DNA of 64,000 bases from Litoditis marina. Its lineage: Eukaryota > Nematoda > Chromadorea > Rhabditida > Rhabditidae. The stretch is taken from assembly GCA_964036275.1 (NCBI GenBank), contig OZ038435.1, positions 29,927,521 to 29,991,520 of the forward strand, written 5' to 3'. The notes below the pieces were generated by a model. The model ran no database searches. It saw only the letters and a list, made by a program, of their open reading frames with translations, and was not told where the DNA came from. This document shows, in pieces, positions 32,952 to 45,911 of this stretch. How positions within the stretch are numbered: position 1 is the stretch's first letter; every line of letters starts with the position of its first letter. Both the position numbers and the translations under genes were made by a program.

Positions 32952-35900
32952 CTAATACTTTCCAGCAAACTTTTCGTGCAACTTCGTTTTTCCGTCGCCA
33001 CTTTGGGTGTCTGGCGGCAGCCAGGTGGCATACTGCTCATCGCGGGTGTCACAGCTGGAATACTAACAAGGTCAGAGATTTTCCGGAAAAAAAGATATAG
33101 TTAGTTCTTCATGCAAAACCCGAGACTATCACTGAGACTCTGAACAACTACGTGATTATTTGGCTAACGTACAACTAGGCTGCGTATATATTACTAGCAT
33201 AATGCCACTGTTATCACACTGTGTGCATGTTTTTTTCCAAATTTTTATATAGAAATTTAAGTTCATCTTTAAAGTTGAATTTGAGGTAGGGGTGACAGAC
33301 TTCTCCTCTACAAGTCACTAGCAACAAGCCCGAAAAATACCCACCCGACACCGTACTCCTCGATTGCTGCTCCGTCCATGTGTTTATCCTTTCTCTCACG
33401 ATTTCTCACTCGAACTCTCTTTTTCTTGGTCGGGGCATCGGTATCATCCTCTCCAGCTACTCGCTTTTCGGCCTGTAACAATGAGAAGATTACAGACTTT
33501 ATTATGTTGAATATTTTATACTTCCATAATGTAAACCCAACCTGCTCGTAAAAGGCTGGATATTTTTTTCCTACCGAAACCTGTGTTAATCCTATAAGCA
33601 TAATTTGCGAAATTGCACCGATTTAGGGTTAATCATTTAGAAAACTAACAACTATCAAGAAAGTAATAATGTAGTGATGATGCCCAGGCTATACGGCTAG
33701 CAACTTAATTCATAACCAGACATTCCATCAGCCGACTGTCCCTGCTCCTAGTCCCAGCTGTCAATGGTACTCCCCTTAAAAATCAACTAAAAGGAAAAAC
33801 CAACACTTCTTTGTTCTATCTGCGTCTGCTCGTCGCCTTGTTTGCAACTGCTGGCTGGTTCTAGCTTCCTTTCTGCCACATTTGGTGCGGAGGACTCTTC
33901 CAAGCTATCAGGTTGGGCGGTGGATTCTGAAAATTCGCGTGAATACTAATTGTTAATCGGTACTATTTGTCATCTGCTGTCAGAGCTCAACGAGTGATCA
34001 GGCTAAATGAAACCAATGCAGACCGGTAATACTATCAGTCAGAACTACAATAAAGTGGTATCGGATTGTTCGGTTAAATATACAAAAGGCAATCAACCTA
34101 CTCTACATGATAAATTCACCTTTCTCCTCCGAATCCGGAATTTCATACGTCTTCGCTTCCTCCTTTAACTGGGTCTCAGAGGACGACGCTACAGCTGGTT
34201 CTGATTCACCGAAAATCACATCATCAACGCTTTTTTCATCGGTCGCGGCTTCTGTTTTTGGCGTAGAAACAACCGATTCCGCATCAGCCACCGGAATACT
34301 TGGCCCGATAGTTTTCGCACCATCATCTTCGTCCTTCAAAGAAAAACTATGATATCACAATACGCAACCAGGGGTCTCAACCTCAACTAGAAATTCCGGG
34401 AGTAACGACTAGTTTTGTGACCTGTTCACCAGTAAACCTCGTACCAGCGTGCCAATTATCACGAAGCAACTAATGTAATCAAAAAATTCGGAAAGCTAGT
34501 ACGTAGATACCGTGGAGTATAAGTTGTAATATTATATTAATAATATAACGTGTATAGTATTTCATGCTCCATTGATAATGTTACTGTACGTATTGCATTA
34601 TGGGTCTCGCCGCGCCTGGCACAGTCCTTTAAAGTTTGCATCATCATTCGGGAATCTCGGCTGTTCTTTGTGTTTCTTGTAATGTAGAGTAGAGTGTAGC
34701 TTGTTTTTCTTTATTTTAATGTCTGTAACTCGCGCATATATTATTTTATATTAATAAAGTCTAATCAAAGCGTTTTCGTGCATAACATTTAGTGGCTTTC
34801 CACTAATTATTTCTATTCTATCATCGATTTTATTATTTACACAAACTTCTGTTTGTAACATGGGGGCCGAACCGCTCGATTGATAGTTAGTTAGTGCGCG
34901 AAAATTCTTTTTGATAAAAAGGCCCATTAATTTATTATAATTGTGCTATCCTAATTTTTACTGTGTTCTGCTACGTGTGTTTCACACTATCGGAGAAGAA
35001 AAAGAAGAGGGATCGTCGAAGTCAGCTGTGTCTTGGGGAGCACCAAGGCCGAACATCGTCATCAGTTGTAGTGTCCTTGGGGTGTACCTCGGACGCTACT
35101 CCTGCGCCATCGTCGTCAACATCACCAGTTTAGTGTCCTTGGGGTGTACCTCGGACGCTACTCCTGCGCCATCGTCGTCAACATCACCAGTTTAGTGTCC
35201 TTGGGGTGTACCTTGGACGCTAATTCTGCTGCATCGTCATCGTAGTGTTCTTGGGGCGTACCTTGAACACTACCTCCGGACTACAATTTCTATTTTGTGA
35301 AATACTAGGTAGAGGCTCTACCCGACGTATTGTCACCGACCCCCGCTGTGTAGCACCCAGTTGAACTGCTGGTGAAGCCTTTTCCTTAGGGGAAGTGCTG
35401 CCCAAATTTTCAATTGGTCGTTATCAACGGGTGGTCAGGGGGAAACTGCACAAATTTCAATTTTCTATTGAATGTGTACCGGTTCGGAAAACAGTGACGC
35501 AATGATGAGTGAACAGAGACAGGAAAAGAAGGATGAGTTGCAGACAGAAATGAAAAGTATGTACATGGTCGAGCGAAGCGAGAAGAAGTTGATCAAGTTT
35601 GCACGACAAGAAACATCAAGGGATATTGCCAGACGAGGCATTATCAAGGAAGGGAAGAGAGTGGAAGTCTCGATGGACTTTGAATGGTTGATTGAGCGAT
35701 TCAATCGGAGGAAGGAAAATCGGTCCAGATTGCCAAAGGAAAGCACGGAAAATGGAAATTATTCTGATGGAGTGATGGATGGATCTTCCAAACTGAAAGA
35801 ATTTTCGCATTTTACTAGTGGCCAATGGGAATACGGATCAGAAGAAGCTTCGGATCTAGAGGATCGAGAGAAGCTGGGAAGGGCAGGTGATGCCAGACAA

Positions 35901-38900
35901 AGGCAACAGTTTTATACTGATTGTTCTTTGGGTCGGAGACCAAAAGGAGTGAACTGATTCAGGATGGAGTGAACAATCTCTGGGGCATGATCTTTGGTAG
36001 ACATGCGAGAAAAATGCACAGAAGTCGTCGAAGATGTTTGGAGTTCTTGATATTTCCGTGATGCCTCCGCGCATATTGCTACCGTGATGCCTTTGGACAT
36101 ACAGTCACCGTGGTGCCCTGGCATATAGTTACCGTGATGCTTTCTAGCATATAGTTTTTCATGTGTTTATATAGTTACCGTGATGCTTTCTAGCATATAG
36201 TTTTCCATGTGTTTATATAGTTATCGTGGTGCCGTCAGGCATATAGCTACCTTGTTATAATGTTTCTTTGATGCCTCCGGGCATATAGTTATCGTGGTGC
36301 CGTCAGGCATATAGCTACCTTGTTATAATGTTTCTTTGATGCCTCCGAGCATATAGTTATCGTGGTGCCTTCGGAGATATACCTTGTTTCATGTTTTCCC
36401 ATGGTTCATTACTATCTGTCCCGTTTGTTGTATTCTATATTTCTTATGCCTGTGGGACCAGGCATTCGGGCCCCCGGGGAAGTTGTAATATTATATTAAT
36501 AATATAACGTGTATAGTATTTCATGCTCCATTGATAATGTTACTGTACGTATTGCATTATGGGTCTCGCCGCGCCTGGCACAGTCCTTTAAAGTTTGCAT
36601 CATCATTCGGGAATCTCGGCTGTTCTTTGTGTTTCTTGTAATGTAGAGTAGAGTGTAGCTTGTTTTTCTTTATTTTAATGTCTGTAACTCGCGCATATAT
36701 TATTTTATATTAATAAAGTCTAATCAAAGCGTTTTCGTGCATAACATTTAGTGGCTTTCCACTAATTATTTCTATTCTATCATCGATTTTATTATTTACA
36801 CAAACTTCTGTTTGTAACATATAACTATACATTTATAACTATATGAGGAATGAAAACGTTATAATCGCGCGGAAAACACCTATAGATCAAAAAGCGGCTG
36901 TATTGTTTCTACCAAAAAACACCAACCTCTTCTTCTTCAACCTCCGGCTTGAATGGTTCGGTATCCTTCGAAACAGTTTTCTCAGATTTAGGTTTCTCAA
37001 CCTCTTTATCCTCCTTTTTCTTTCTTCCAACCATCATCATCTTGCGAAGAAACGCTTGTTTGTCAGCACCTAAAGAAATGTATATGCTAGATCTAATTAA
37101 AACAGAGCATGCGAAATGCACTTATTTCCATCGTCTCTGCATTCTGCATATGATATAATGTGTCGTAATTCGTACGACTGTTTCTGACCGTGCGCTGGTC
37201 TTCGTAATTGGCAGCCAGGCGTGTACCTATGCCTGGCTCCTTGTTATCTCAAAGTGACACAGAACAAGTTTGTTCTATACTAATTCATTGATCTCCCATA
37301 AAACAATATAATGACATTCAATTACAACAATACAACTTCAATCTTCCGTAACTGTTTCATATGAACCAGTAATCTTAACACTTATAAATCTCGTTTATCT
37401 CTCACAAAGCGTATGGACGCGAGAGTTCGTTCAATACGAGCGATTCAACACTGACATATGCGCTCAGCTAAAAGGGGGCGCCCCTATCTTGACTCGCTTC
37501 GCGACATAATGTTTGCTTTTTGCGAGCAGTGTGAACTACGAAAAAAAGTTAAAAGCCAGTGAAGAACATGAAGAACTTCAAACAAATATCCTGGGTGATT
37601 GATGTGATTCATGAAATCAAAACGCACCTTTGGAACACCCCCCAACGTTGACTTTCAGCTCAGGCAGGGCCACCGGTTTCGCTATCTTGGCCAACTTCTC
37701 CAACTTCTGGGACTCGTGCGTCAGAGCGACCAATCGCTGACGCAAGACTGACTTCTGAGTTTTCGTCTGAAAAACATATAGCGACTCACTTTTCATCATT
37801 GCACTTTCATAAAGAACAAGGATTTCGTTCTCTCCGACTTCTGACAAAAAAAAACAAATGGTTCAATTAATAAATCAGTAAACATCACGTTTCAGCATAC
37901 ACTAATCAGCATTTCGATTTTAGTTTACAATGCAAACGATTGCATTTGAATAGTATAAGGACACCAACAAATATAAAAAATAACCTTCATATCCTCAGCC
38001 GCAGAGCCGGTAGCTTGCAGTTGCTTACAATACTCGTCCAAACTGTCTGTTGCAACCTCAGCTGAAATAGTTGAAAATGTATAGTGATTAGTAAATATGA
38101 ACTGGATACATACCAAACAATATAGTAATACCAACGTTTCCGATTACCCTTATATAAAAACATATGTATGAAAGATTCTGAATCAACAAGAACTAACCTT
38201 TCTTCGTTGAAATGTTCAGCTCATCCAGTTTGGCTTGAACTTCCTTCATTTCAGCCCGAGTTTGTTCCAACCTAGTACATAGCGACTCGTATGTGTCCTT
38301 TTCAGGCACTACCTTTCCCGCTGCATTCTGAATATTCATATTTCATTTTATCGAAATATGATGTGTTTTTATTTTATTTTATTATTTTAATTTTCAAAGC
38401 CGCGTAGAACAACTTATGACATACTTATATACTGTTTCATGTGTTCTTGGCTTTTGGCTATAAAGAGTGATGTAAATTAGTTCCAATTAGAAGAAACTCC
38501 GTCACTGTATGTCAGTATATCTATGACCCAGTGGACACAGTGCCTACTGATATGTGAAGCTGGTGAGACACTTTTACAAGTAGGTATACAACTCACGAGA
38601 GCCCACTTCCGTCTCTTCTCCCGTTGTAGTTCCAATTGTCCCGTTCGATCAAAGTACAAATCATCATCCTCGTCATAATAGTCGTTTTCGGCTAACGTCT
38701 TCTTCTTCATGCGAGCTTTTGTATTGGACCGCCTGAAGATAGAGAAAGAACAATGTTTGTCTACAAAAAGTCAGAAAGACATTTCGTAATTCCATTTCAG
38801 GAATTTAGGGAGGTAGTGAACTACTTTTCAACTTGAACTTGATACTCCATTGATACAAGTAACCATCATACAGTAAAACAAACCGAGAACGTAAATCTAG

Positions 38901-41900
38901 AAAGAACCTGGGATACACTACAACACTACACATGTATACTAGTAAAAACAAGGCCCAGTAAAGTTGTCCGGATGGTGGGAAAACATCGATAAACGGGCTA
39001 CTTCTTTACCAAAAACGAGAAGATTGGTTTATTTTTCATGCCAATTCACCACCCTATCAAAAATCGTGCTAAATGACGTAACGGGACGGGACGGCACCCG
39101 GCATGGAACAATCAGCACTAACCAGTATGACCATTAATTGTGTCATCAAAATCTAAGGTCGTGGTGTCTAAGGAAAATCAATGATATCGATTTATTGATT
39201 TTTTAAGGCCTTAAGTTGGAGAGTGCAATTTCGGAGACACTGCACATGAAAGCCTGTATTCTGAAGTTGATTGTTTCTGTCGAGCGCTTTTTGCCGGAAA
39301 CGTTTCCGGAAACAGTTACATTAATTAGAAAAAAGTACAATTTTTCACTACTTTCATTCCTCATACCGCGTATGTTGTAGATATGACCGTAAAATTTCTG
39401 GCTGGTTGAACTCTCCAGAAGTCCCTTCTTTTGGCTCAATATCGTCAGGAATTTCGCAACTTCCTCCGGTTTTGAGAAATTTCCGGAACTTTTCGAGATT
39501 TCCGAACTGTTTTAAAATGGTCCTCATCTTTTCATATTGTGACCCAAGATGTGTCATGACCTACCGAGTACACATTTGTAATATGAAAGATCAAAGATCA
39601 AGTATCGATTTTCGGTGATCACCAGTATGAAACATAGTACCTCATAAATGAGGCTACAAAAGAAGGTTCCCGTGAATTGTTTGTTTTCTAATTCTTATAT
39701 TTTATAGAGTTGATTGTCAGGTACTTAACAATATGAGCAATAAACATTCTATCATATAACAGGTGCTCTATAAACGTTGATAAAATTGAACAAAAATTTT
39801 CCATTCATTTTGGTGGGGCACATGTTCAAAATGTGATTGAATCTCTGAGATTTGTGTATAAGATGCGCATAAAAAATTAAAACAATTTGTAGGTGACAGA
39901 TTTTTGAATTTCTCAAAAATAATTTTTTAAGACGTTTTTTTAGAAAAAAGTGAAACAGCCAAACTCATGCAGTATGACCCAAATTTCGTCCATAGACGAA
40001 GGTCAATAGACCGGCAAATAATCTGAAAAATTAGGCAAAACCATTAAGCCGTTCTCGAGTTATTCAAGTTTTAAAAGTCCAACCCGTACTATATACGGCG
40101 CAAATAGGCTCACTTTTAAGCTACCTCGGACTCAACATTTTCCCACGCCTCTCCTGACTGTCTAAATGATCGGAACGACTTGAAATTCATAGGACAGGAC
40201 CAGTATTGAATAAAGATTCTACTGCCAGAGCATTAAGGTCAAAGGTCAACTATTGATTTTTTTAGCGCAATAAATATGATTTTGGCCTAAAATTGCTATG
40301 GAAATAGATGTAACTCCAAATTTGATGTCATTGTATTTCACTACTCATGAATAACACAAAAATTCAAACACGGAGTACATCGGAAAAAAATGAGCCAAGT
40401 TACAGTAGTTTTAAGTTTCAAGATCAAACCATCAATTGATGACGTCACATACCAAGCATTTCACTAGCAAAAAAGTCAAGTTCTTCTTAATAGTTCCTAT
40501 TGGGCTCCAAGCTATTGCAAACCGTAGATCATACTCTTAGGTGAAGACTCCATCAATTCTAAGTAACGACGAGTAATATTCAGAAGGCTAGAAGACGTCA
40601 AATATAAACAATGCCATAGAGTATTGAAACTCTCAGAACAGGTACCAATAGTTACAACGATGTCATGACAAGATTGTTCTACGATGTAACGTCAAAGATA
40701 CATAGGATTCTGAAGGCCAGAAGACGTCACGACCCAAGTTGTCATGGAACCAAAAAAGTTAATCTAAACAACTTGAAATGACTACACGCGTGGGGGGTCT
40801 GGGGGGTCTCCCCCCAGCTAGACGGGCACGCGGCGTGAGCCGCGTGACCGGCTAGTCCACCACCCTAGAGACAATCGTGCTAAATGACGTGACGGGACTT
40901 TTCATGAAACGATCAGCACTAACCAGCATGACCATCAATTATGTCACCATGAGCTAAGCACTTTAGACCCTAAGAAAATCGATGATATTGATTTATTGAT
41001 TTTTTAAGGCCTTAAGTTAAACAGTGAAATTTTGGAGATACTGCACATGGAAGCCTGTATTCTGAAGTTGATTGTTTCTGTCGAGCGCTTTTTGCCGGAA
41101 ACGTTTCCGGAAAGAGTTACATGAATTAGAAAAAAGTACAATTTTTTACTACTTTCATTCCTCATGCCGCCCATGTTGATGATATGACCTTAAATTTTCT
41201 GGCTGGTTGAACTCTCCAGAAGTCCCTTCTATTGGCTCAATATCGTGGAAAATTTCGCAACTTCCTCCGGATTTGAGAAATTTCCGGAACTTTCCGAGAT
41301 TTTCGAACTGTTTTAAAATGGTCCTCATCTGTTCATATTGTGACACAAGATGTGTCATGACCTACTGAGTATACATATGCAATATGAAAGATCAAGGATC
41401 AAGTATCGATTTTTGGTGATCTCCGTTATGAAACATAGTACCTCATAAATGAGGCTACAAAAGAAGGTTCCCATGAACTATTTGTCCTCTAATTTTTGTA
41501 TTGTATAGAGTTGATTGTCAGGTACAATTTATGAGCAATAAACATTTCATAATATGATGGGTGTTCTGTAAGCGTTGATAAAAATCAACAAAAAGTGTCG
41601 TTCATTTTGGTGGTGCACATGTTCAAAATGTGATTGAATCTCTGAGATTTGTGTATAAGATGCGCATAAAAAATTTAAACAATTTGTACTTAACAGATTT
41701 TCGAATTTCTCGAAAATAATTTTTTAAGACGTATTTTTAGAAAAAAGTAAAACAGCCAAACTAATGCAGTATGGCCCAAATTTCGTTCACTGACGAAGGT
41801 CAATGGACCGGCAAATATTGTAAAAAAATTAAGCAAAACCAATCAGCCGTTCTCGAGTAATTCAAGTTTTAAAAGTCCAACCCGTACTATATACGGCGCA

Positions 41901-44900
41901 AATAGGCTCACTTTTAAACTACCTCGGACTCAACATTTTCCTACGCCCCTCCTGATCGTCTAAATGATGAGAACGACTTGAAAGTTATAGGGCAGGACCA
42001 GTATTGGAAAAAGATTGTACTGCCAGAACATTAAGGTCAAAGGTCAACTATTGATTTTTTTAGCGCAATAAATATGATTTTGTGCTAAAATCGTTATGGA
42101 GATAGATGTAACTCCAAATTTAGTGTCATTGTATTCCACTACTCATGAACAACTCACAAAGTCAAAGACGAGGCACATCGGAGAAAAATGAGCCAAGTTA
42201 CAGTAGTTTTAAGTTTCAAGATCAAACCATCAATTGATGACGTCACATACCAAGCATTTCACTAGCAAAAAAGTCAAGTTTTTTGAATAGTTTCTTTCAG
42301 GCTCCTTACTATCGCAACACGTAATGTATAGTCATAAGTGAAGAATATATGAATTCTAAGTAACGACGCGTAATATTCAGAAGGCTAGAAGACGCAAATA
42401 CAAACAATGCCATAGAGTATTGAAACTCTCAGAGCAAGTACCATTAGTGACAATGATGTCATGACGACAATGTTTTCCGATGTAACGTCGACGACACATA
42501 GGATTCTGAAGGCCAGAAGACGTCACGACTCAAGTTGTCATGGAACCAAAAAACTTGATCTAAATGACTCTAAATGACTACGCGCGTGGGGGGTCTGGGG
42601 GGTCTCCCCCCAGCTAGACGGGCACGCGGCGAAAGCCGCGTGACCGGCTAGTCATTAATATTCACGGGCATAAATTTGAGAACGGACTCCTTTTTGTCGA
42701 AAAGTCGAACCTTACTGCTGTATAATAGAAGATATCATTTCATTCACCTCAACACATTGTGTTTATCCAGAATGCGACAGGCCTCGAGTGCACACTGGAC
42801 GGCTGCATCCTTTTTCGATGAGGATACGGTAGCCTGTGCAGTGAACGCACGATCCACTCCGTCAATCTCAATGGGCAATCTAAAGGAAATTACTTTGACG
42901 TCTCTTTTTATAGTTTTTGAAAAGAGCCTTATATGAAGTAATCTGCCATTGAAAACGATATAAAAAATCCGAAAGAATCAGTTTTCCGACTACGTGCAAA
43001 TTTATTATTTTAGATCAAAACATGGCATTTTGCTCCGATATTAGGTAAAATAGTTTTTGAACAGTTCTGGCTACCTGAGCAAGATTACTGAAGTTTGACT
43101 GAATCGAATGTACTAATGTTCCATAACCCACTCAATGGAGCAAATCCATTTGTGCGTGTGTCCCGTTCCGGTTTCCGTGTAGTCAAACTCCATATCGAAC
43201 CCTTCTCGCTCGAAAAACTTTTGCAGCGCCTTTTTGGGGTCCTGGTTATAGTACGCGTCACCATCTTCGGTCAAATGACCCTCCAGGGCAAACTGAAAGA
43301 CAGATAAACTGAGATACCAGCATTTGATCGTCACCACAACATAAATAACATACCAGTAAATATGTATAATAATCAAAGAAGAAACAAAAAAAGATCAAAA
43401 ACGGTTCTCCTTTCCGCCAAATTGGACGAAATTGTCTACTTTTGATGAGAAACCATGAATTTTCCCGGACCTAAACCATGAAAAAGCTTTTTCGTAGGAC
43501 AGTAGGGGAGCCTACATACTAATCGCACACTTCAGCTACATTTCCAAGTGTATACCGTACCAGTGGTGCGTTCTTCTCGTCCTCTCCATAGTCCATTCCC
43601 CAGTCGATTCCCTCCTCAGTCGCCTCCCTTTCCTTCTCCTCCTTCAACTCTTTTCTCGCTGCGGCCGCCAATTTGGCATCCAGAGCCTGGAAAGCACGGA
43701 AAGGTTTGTGAGATCTCATTATGTTGGCAAGAACCCAATACCCAACTACTTAATCTTCACAAAGTGCCTGTGTTTGACCTACATAGGTTTAATGTATAAC
43801 TGCTCCTTCCCGAAAAATAGCAGAAAAGTGATTGCCATAACTATTCGGTCATGATCAAATCGTGAAGGCTCATGAATGATGATGTCATCGCGCAAAACCA
43901 CATTCTCAAAGTCATCAACATCAAGCTGAAAAAATCAACATACTCATATCGAATAAATAGGAAAACCCACCCGTCTATACATTTTCTGTTTCATTTCCGT
44001 GGGAGAGCACTCCCATTCTGCCTCTGAGTCGGACTCCGGTCCCAATAGACTAATGATCCGGCTACTACCTGGAATTGAGTCGATCAATAGCATTACGCAG
44101 TTTGTCAAATATAATTGAAAGTGACGTCTCGTCAAGTTACTATATCAACTAACAAATCAGACGAGACGCCGAGTGTTATTATAGCAATTGCAAATCACAA
44201 TTGTATCTATGAATACTATAGGTCGGGGCAAAGCAAAACCAAGAGCCAGAATTTCCACGAAAATACACCAATTAATTTACCTCCAAACTGTAGAACAAAA
44301 CCGACATGGAGTCGTACATACTGCTTCGGAGGGAGTTTATTCTTGTTCAGTTTACTCCCATGGGTACTGCCCTAAAACAAAGATCAAAATTTTTAACTGT
44401 TATTATTCGGCAATATTTTTGACAGAATCTGACATCTGCCCACAAACAAAATACAGTACGCTGACAAAACACGATAGTTTGAGTTCCATCTCCCGTTCCA
44501 TCTCCAATTTCAGACTTGCTTCTAGCATTATTATTATTAAAATGAATACAATTACTATTTCAGAGATTGAGAGTTGTGCTCATCTCTGCTTGTCGTCATG
44601 AGAACTATATTCTTAAAAGTCTCACCATGTCATAGACGTGCCAACCCTTGCCTCCTTTGCCCATGATATCTTCTCCATACTGTAGAATGCAGTGATACCT
44701 CGATATTGATGGATGCTCTAGAAATAGAGGCTACATTAGCATATCTACCAGATAGTTATCATAAGCAACACAAACTAACTCGTTTTAACTGAAAATTGAC
44801 GAAAAAACACAGAACGACTCAGTTTTCGTCAACCATAACAAAAATTGAGGGGAGCAAAAAATCAATTAAAAATGTATATTCATGACCAAAAGGTCTCAGG

Positions 44901-45911
44901 TCTCACCTAAAGTTACGTCACAGTTGGGAAGGCGACCAACCAAAACAAAAGAAGAATGGTTCCGCTTGTCCATGTCAATGGTTTCAGCCACGATACCGTT
45001 CTTCAGTACCTAAAAACAGCAAGATGCAAACCTTGGATAACATAAACAAAACAAGCAATGTTAACGTTAAACACACGATCACATATTTGTTGCTTTGACT
45101 TCTAGCTCTATACGTGTAGATTTTCAAGTATTCTTCGAAACATTATCAGTGTTCCAGATGGAAAACTTCTAATTCCAGACTAACTAGCAAACAAAATAGT
45201 CATTTTTTTTCAAATATTCGATTTCCTCGAGCTATTTTCCGCCTATTCAAACTTCTTTCTCATACTATACATAACACTCACTTCTAGTGCGTATCCCAAG
45301 CCATGTTCCGGTTCACAAGCCCACGGGGGTGGTGTATATTGTAGTACAGGAGCAGACAGAGACATCTTGGGAGCGGGAACAGGCTCATCCTAAAACCAGA
45401 ATGTTATTCTCAGTACTTGCTCCAGAACTTGTAGATTGATGTGAGCTGCCCACAAAGAAGTGTACACGCTTTATGAAATTTCTTTATGGCTAGTTCGAAA
45501 CGTGCAACCATAGTTACAGTCTATGTAGGTGGCTCTTTCACTACATTGTCTCAACATATCTCTCAACATGTCTCAGTATATATCTGCTATGCTATTTTGG
45601 ATAATTTGGATCCCACTTTGTTGATTCAATTTGTGGGTACATTTTCTTTTTCGCTTTCCAATTACAATGGAATGAAGTCTAATGTGTATTTGAGAAAATG
45701 AAAAAGTAATTGTAACTACTAGATGTGACAAGATTCAACTAACCTCAATTTTTACATCAACAGCGGTTGTGGCAGCCCATGCCAATGAGGCGCTTGGATT
45801 ATCTGACTTTTCCGATTCTTCTTCGACTTTGGCTTCCACTTTGGGTTCGGCCTTGAAACCAGGAGGAAGGGCAGGTGACTTGAATTCCCCTTCCGTGCAT
45901 GATGAATCCAT
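32952..45911 (-). CDS. SLC4A1AP: Kanadaptin (SLC4A1AP) orthologue, nuclear FHA-domain protein
   Basis: Nineteen exons join in phase into 784 residues (human about 796): 45744-45911, 45282-45389, 44907-45009, 44626-44717, 44281-44371, 43971-44068, 43842-43925, 43561-43686, 43132-43292, 42748-42879, 38597-38732, 38198-38327, 37985-38061, 37628-37766, 36927-37069, 34120-34333, 33805-33926, 33345-33472, 32952-33054. The FHA phosphothreonine-binding domain is clear: LVGRLPNCDVTLEHPSISRY, YDMGSTHGSKLN and LPPKQYVRLHVG. Then come YNQDPKKALQKFFEREG and a dsRBD-like stretch ending KKDAAVQCALEACRILD. Next is an acidic YYDEDDDLYFDRTG motif, coiled-coil segments, an acidic low-complexity region and the signature C-terminus WLPPDTQSGDGKTKL. 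The family links to splicing and nuclear complexes in other animals; its biochemical role is poorly defined. The exon 34120-34333 acceptor (TTTGAAG) is unusual. Two introns carry large transposon insertions. Confidence 0.92.
34523..34860 (+). repeat. Left LTR
   Basis: 338 bp direct repeat of 36482-36819. It contains TTAATAAAG near 34751, a plausible LTR poly(A) signal. Confidence 0.85.
35071..35270 (+). repeat. About 62 bp tandem repeat inside the LTR element
   Basis: Units starting GTGTCCTTGGGGTGTACCTC occur at 35071, 35133 and 35195, with a degenerate fourth near 35245. Confidence 0.75.
35472..35957 (+). CDS. Internal frame of the LTR element, possibly a Gag remnant
   Basis: 161 residues, strongly charged (KK, RR, EE clusters), with no zinc knuckle, protease or polymerase motif that I can see. 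It is the only long frame between the LTRs, and its position fits a Gag-type product in a non-autonomous element. It could also be captured or non-coding DNA, as no homology could be tested. Confidence 0.4.
   Translation: MCTGSENSDAMMSEQRQEKKDELQTEMKSMYMVERSEKKLIKFARQETSRDIARRGIIKEGKRVEVSMDFEWLIERFNRRKENRSRLPKESTENGNYSDGVMDGSSKLKEFSHFTSGQWEYGSEEASDLEDREKLGRAGDARQRQQFYTDCSLGRRPKGVN
36055..36385 (+). repeat. GCATATAGTTACCGTGATGC tandem repeat in the LTR element
   Basis: Repeated units of the form ACCGTGATGC..(T)AGCATATAGTT, some with an added CATGTGTTTATATAG spacer, run up to just before the right LTR. Confidence 0.7.
36482..36819 (+). repeat. Right LTR
   Basis: 338 bp, no difference from the left LTR seen by eye. 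It is followed by the TATAA target duplication. Confidence 0.85.
39046..40855 (+). mobile_element. Helitron-like element, copy 1
   Basis: About 1.81 kb starting TCACCACCCTATC and ending with an 8 bp stem hairpin CACGCGGC-GTGA-GCCGCGTG, then ACCGG and CTAG, followed by T. A terminal hairpin plus CTRR end with no terminal inverted repeats is the Helitron 3' signature. A second copy abuts it head to tail. No Rep/helicase frame is present, so it would be non-autonomous. The 5' end is less certain than the 3' end. Confidence 0.65.
39354..39557 (-). CDS. 67-codon frame inside Helitron-like copy 1
   Basis: Starts MTHLGSQYEKMRTILKQFGN and has an open counterpart at the same place in copy 2. About 12 of 67 residues differ, so conservation of the protein is not obvious. 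It may be a captured exon or chance. Confidence 0.25.
   Translation of the reverse strand: MTHLGSQYEKMRTILKQFGNLEKFRKFLKTGGSCEIPDDIEPKEGTSGEFNQPEILRSYLQHTRYEE
40856..42651 (+). mobile_element. Helitron-like element, copy 2, in tandem with copy 1
   Basis: About 1.80 kb starting TCCACCACCCTAGAG directly after the CTAG of copy 1. It ends with CACGCGGC-GAAA-GCCGCGTG, ACCGG, CTAG and then T. The hairpin loop changed from GTGA to GAAA (both GNRA) while the stem is intact. Text along both copies is readily alignable with scattered substitutions and small indels. Confidence 0.65.
41155..41358 (-). CDS. 67-codon frame inside Helitron-like copy 2
   Basis: Counterpart of 39354-39557 (MTHLVSQYEQMRTILKQFEN...), same length, with many amino-acid changes. 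It is kept only as a paired observation. Confidence 0.25.
   Translation of the reverse strand: MTHLVSQYEQMRTILKQFENLGKFRKFLKSGGSCEIFHDIEPIEGTSGEFNQPENLRSYHQHGRHEE

Larger units (their letters stand above)
34523..36819 (+). mobile_element. Young non-autonomous LTR retrotransposon (TR-GAG-like) in a kanadaptin intron
   Basis: Two direct 338 bp LTRs (34523-34860, 36482-36819) look identical by eye and end in GTTGTAAT...TGTAACA. Both flanks carry TATAA (34518-34522 and 36820-36824), a 5 bp target duplication. A primer-binding-like TGGGGGCCGAACC follows the left LTR and a short GGGGAA tract precedes the right one. The 1.6 kb interior has one 161-codon frame, two tandem-repeat blocks and no protease, reverse transcriptase or integrase. 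It lies antisense to kanadaptin. The superfamily cannot be set without pol. Confidence 0.85.

Noticed and set aside
32810..33052. 80-codon minus-strand frame starting MTPAMSSMPP
   Set aside because: It is an out-of-frame shadow of the last kanadaptin exon (32952-33054), whose true frame ends with the conserved SGDGKTKL tail.
35472..35957. 161-codon frame as a host gene
   Set aside because: It lies between identical LTRs with a target duplication, antisense in a kanadaptin intron, so it belongs to the element.
37197..37245. AGCCAGGC...GCCTGGCT hairpin near 37215 as a structured RNA
   Set aside because: Only an 8 bp stem in an intron, with no flanking support; chance is likely.
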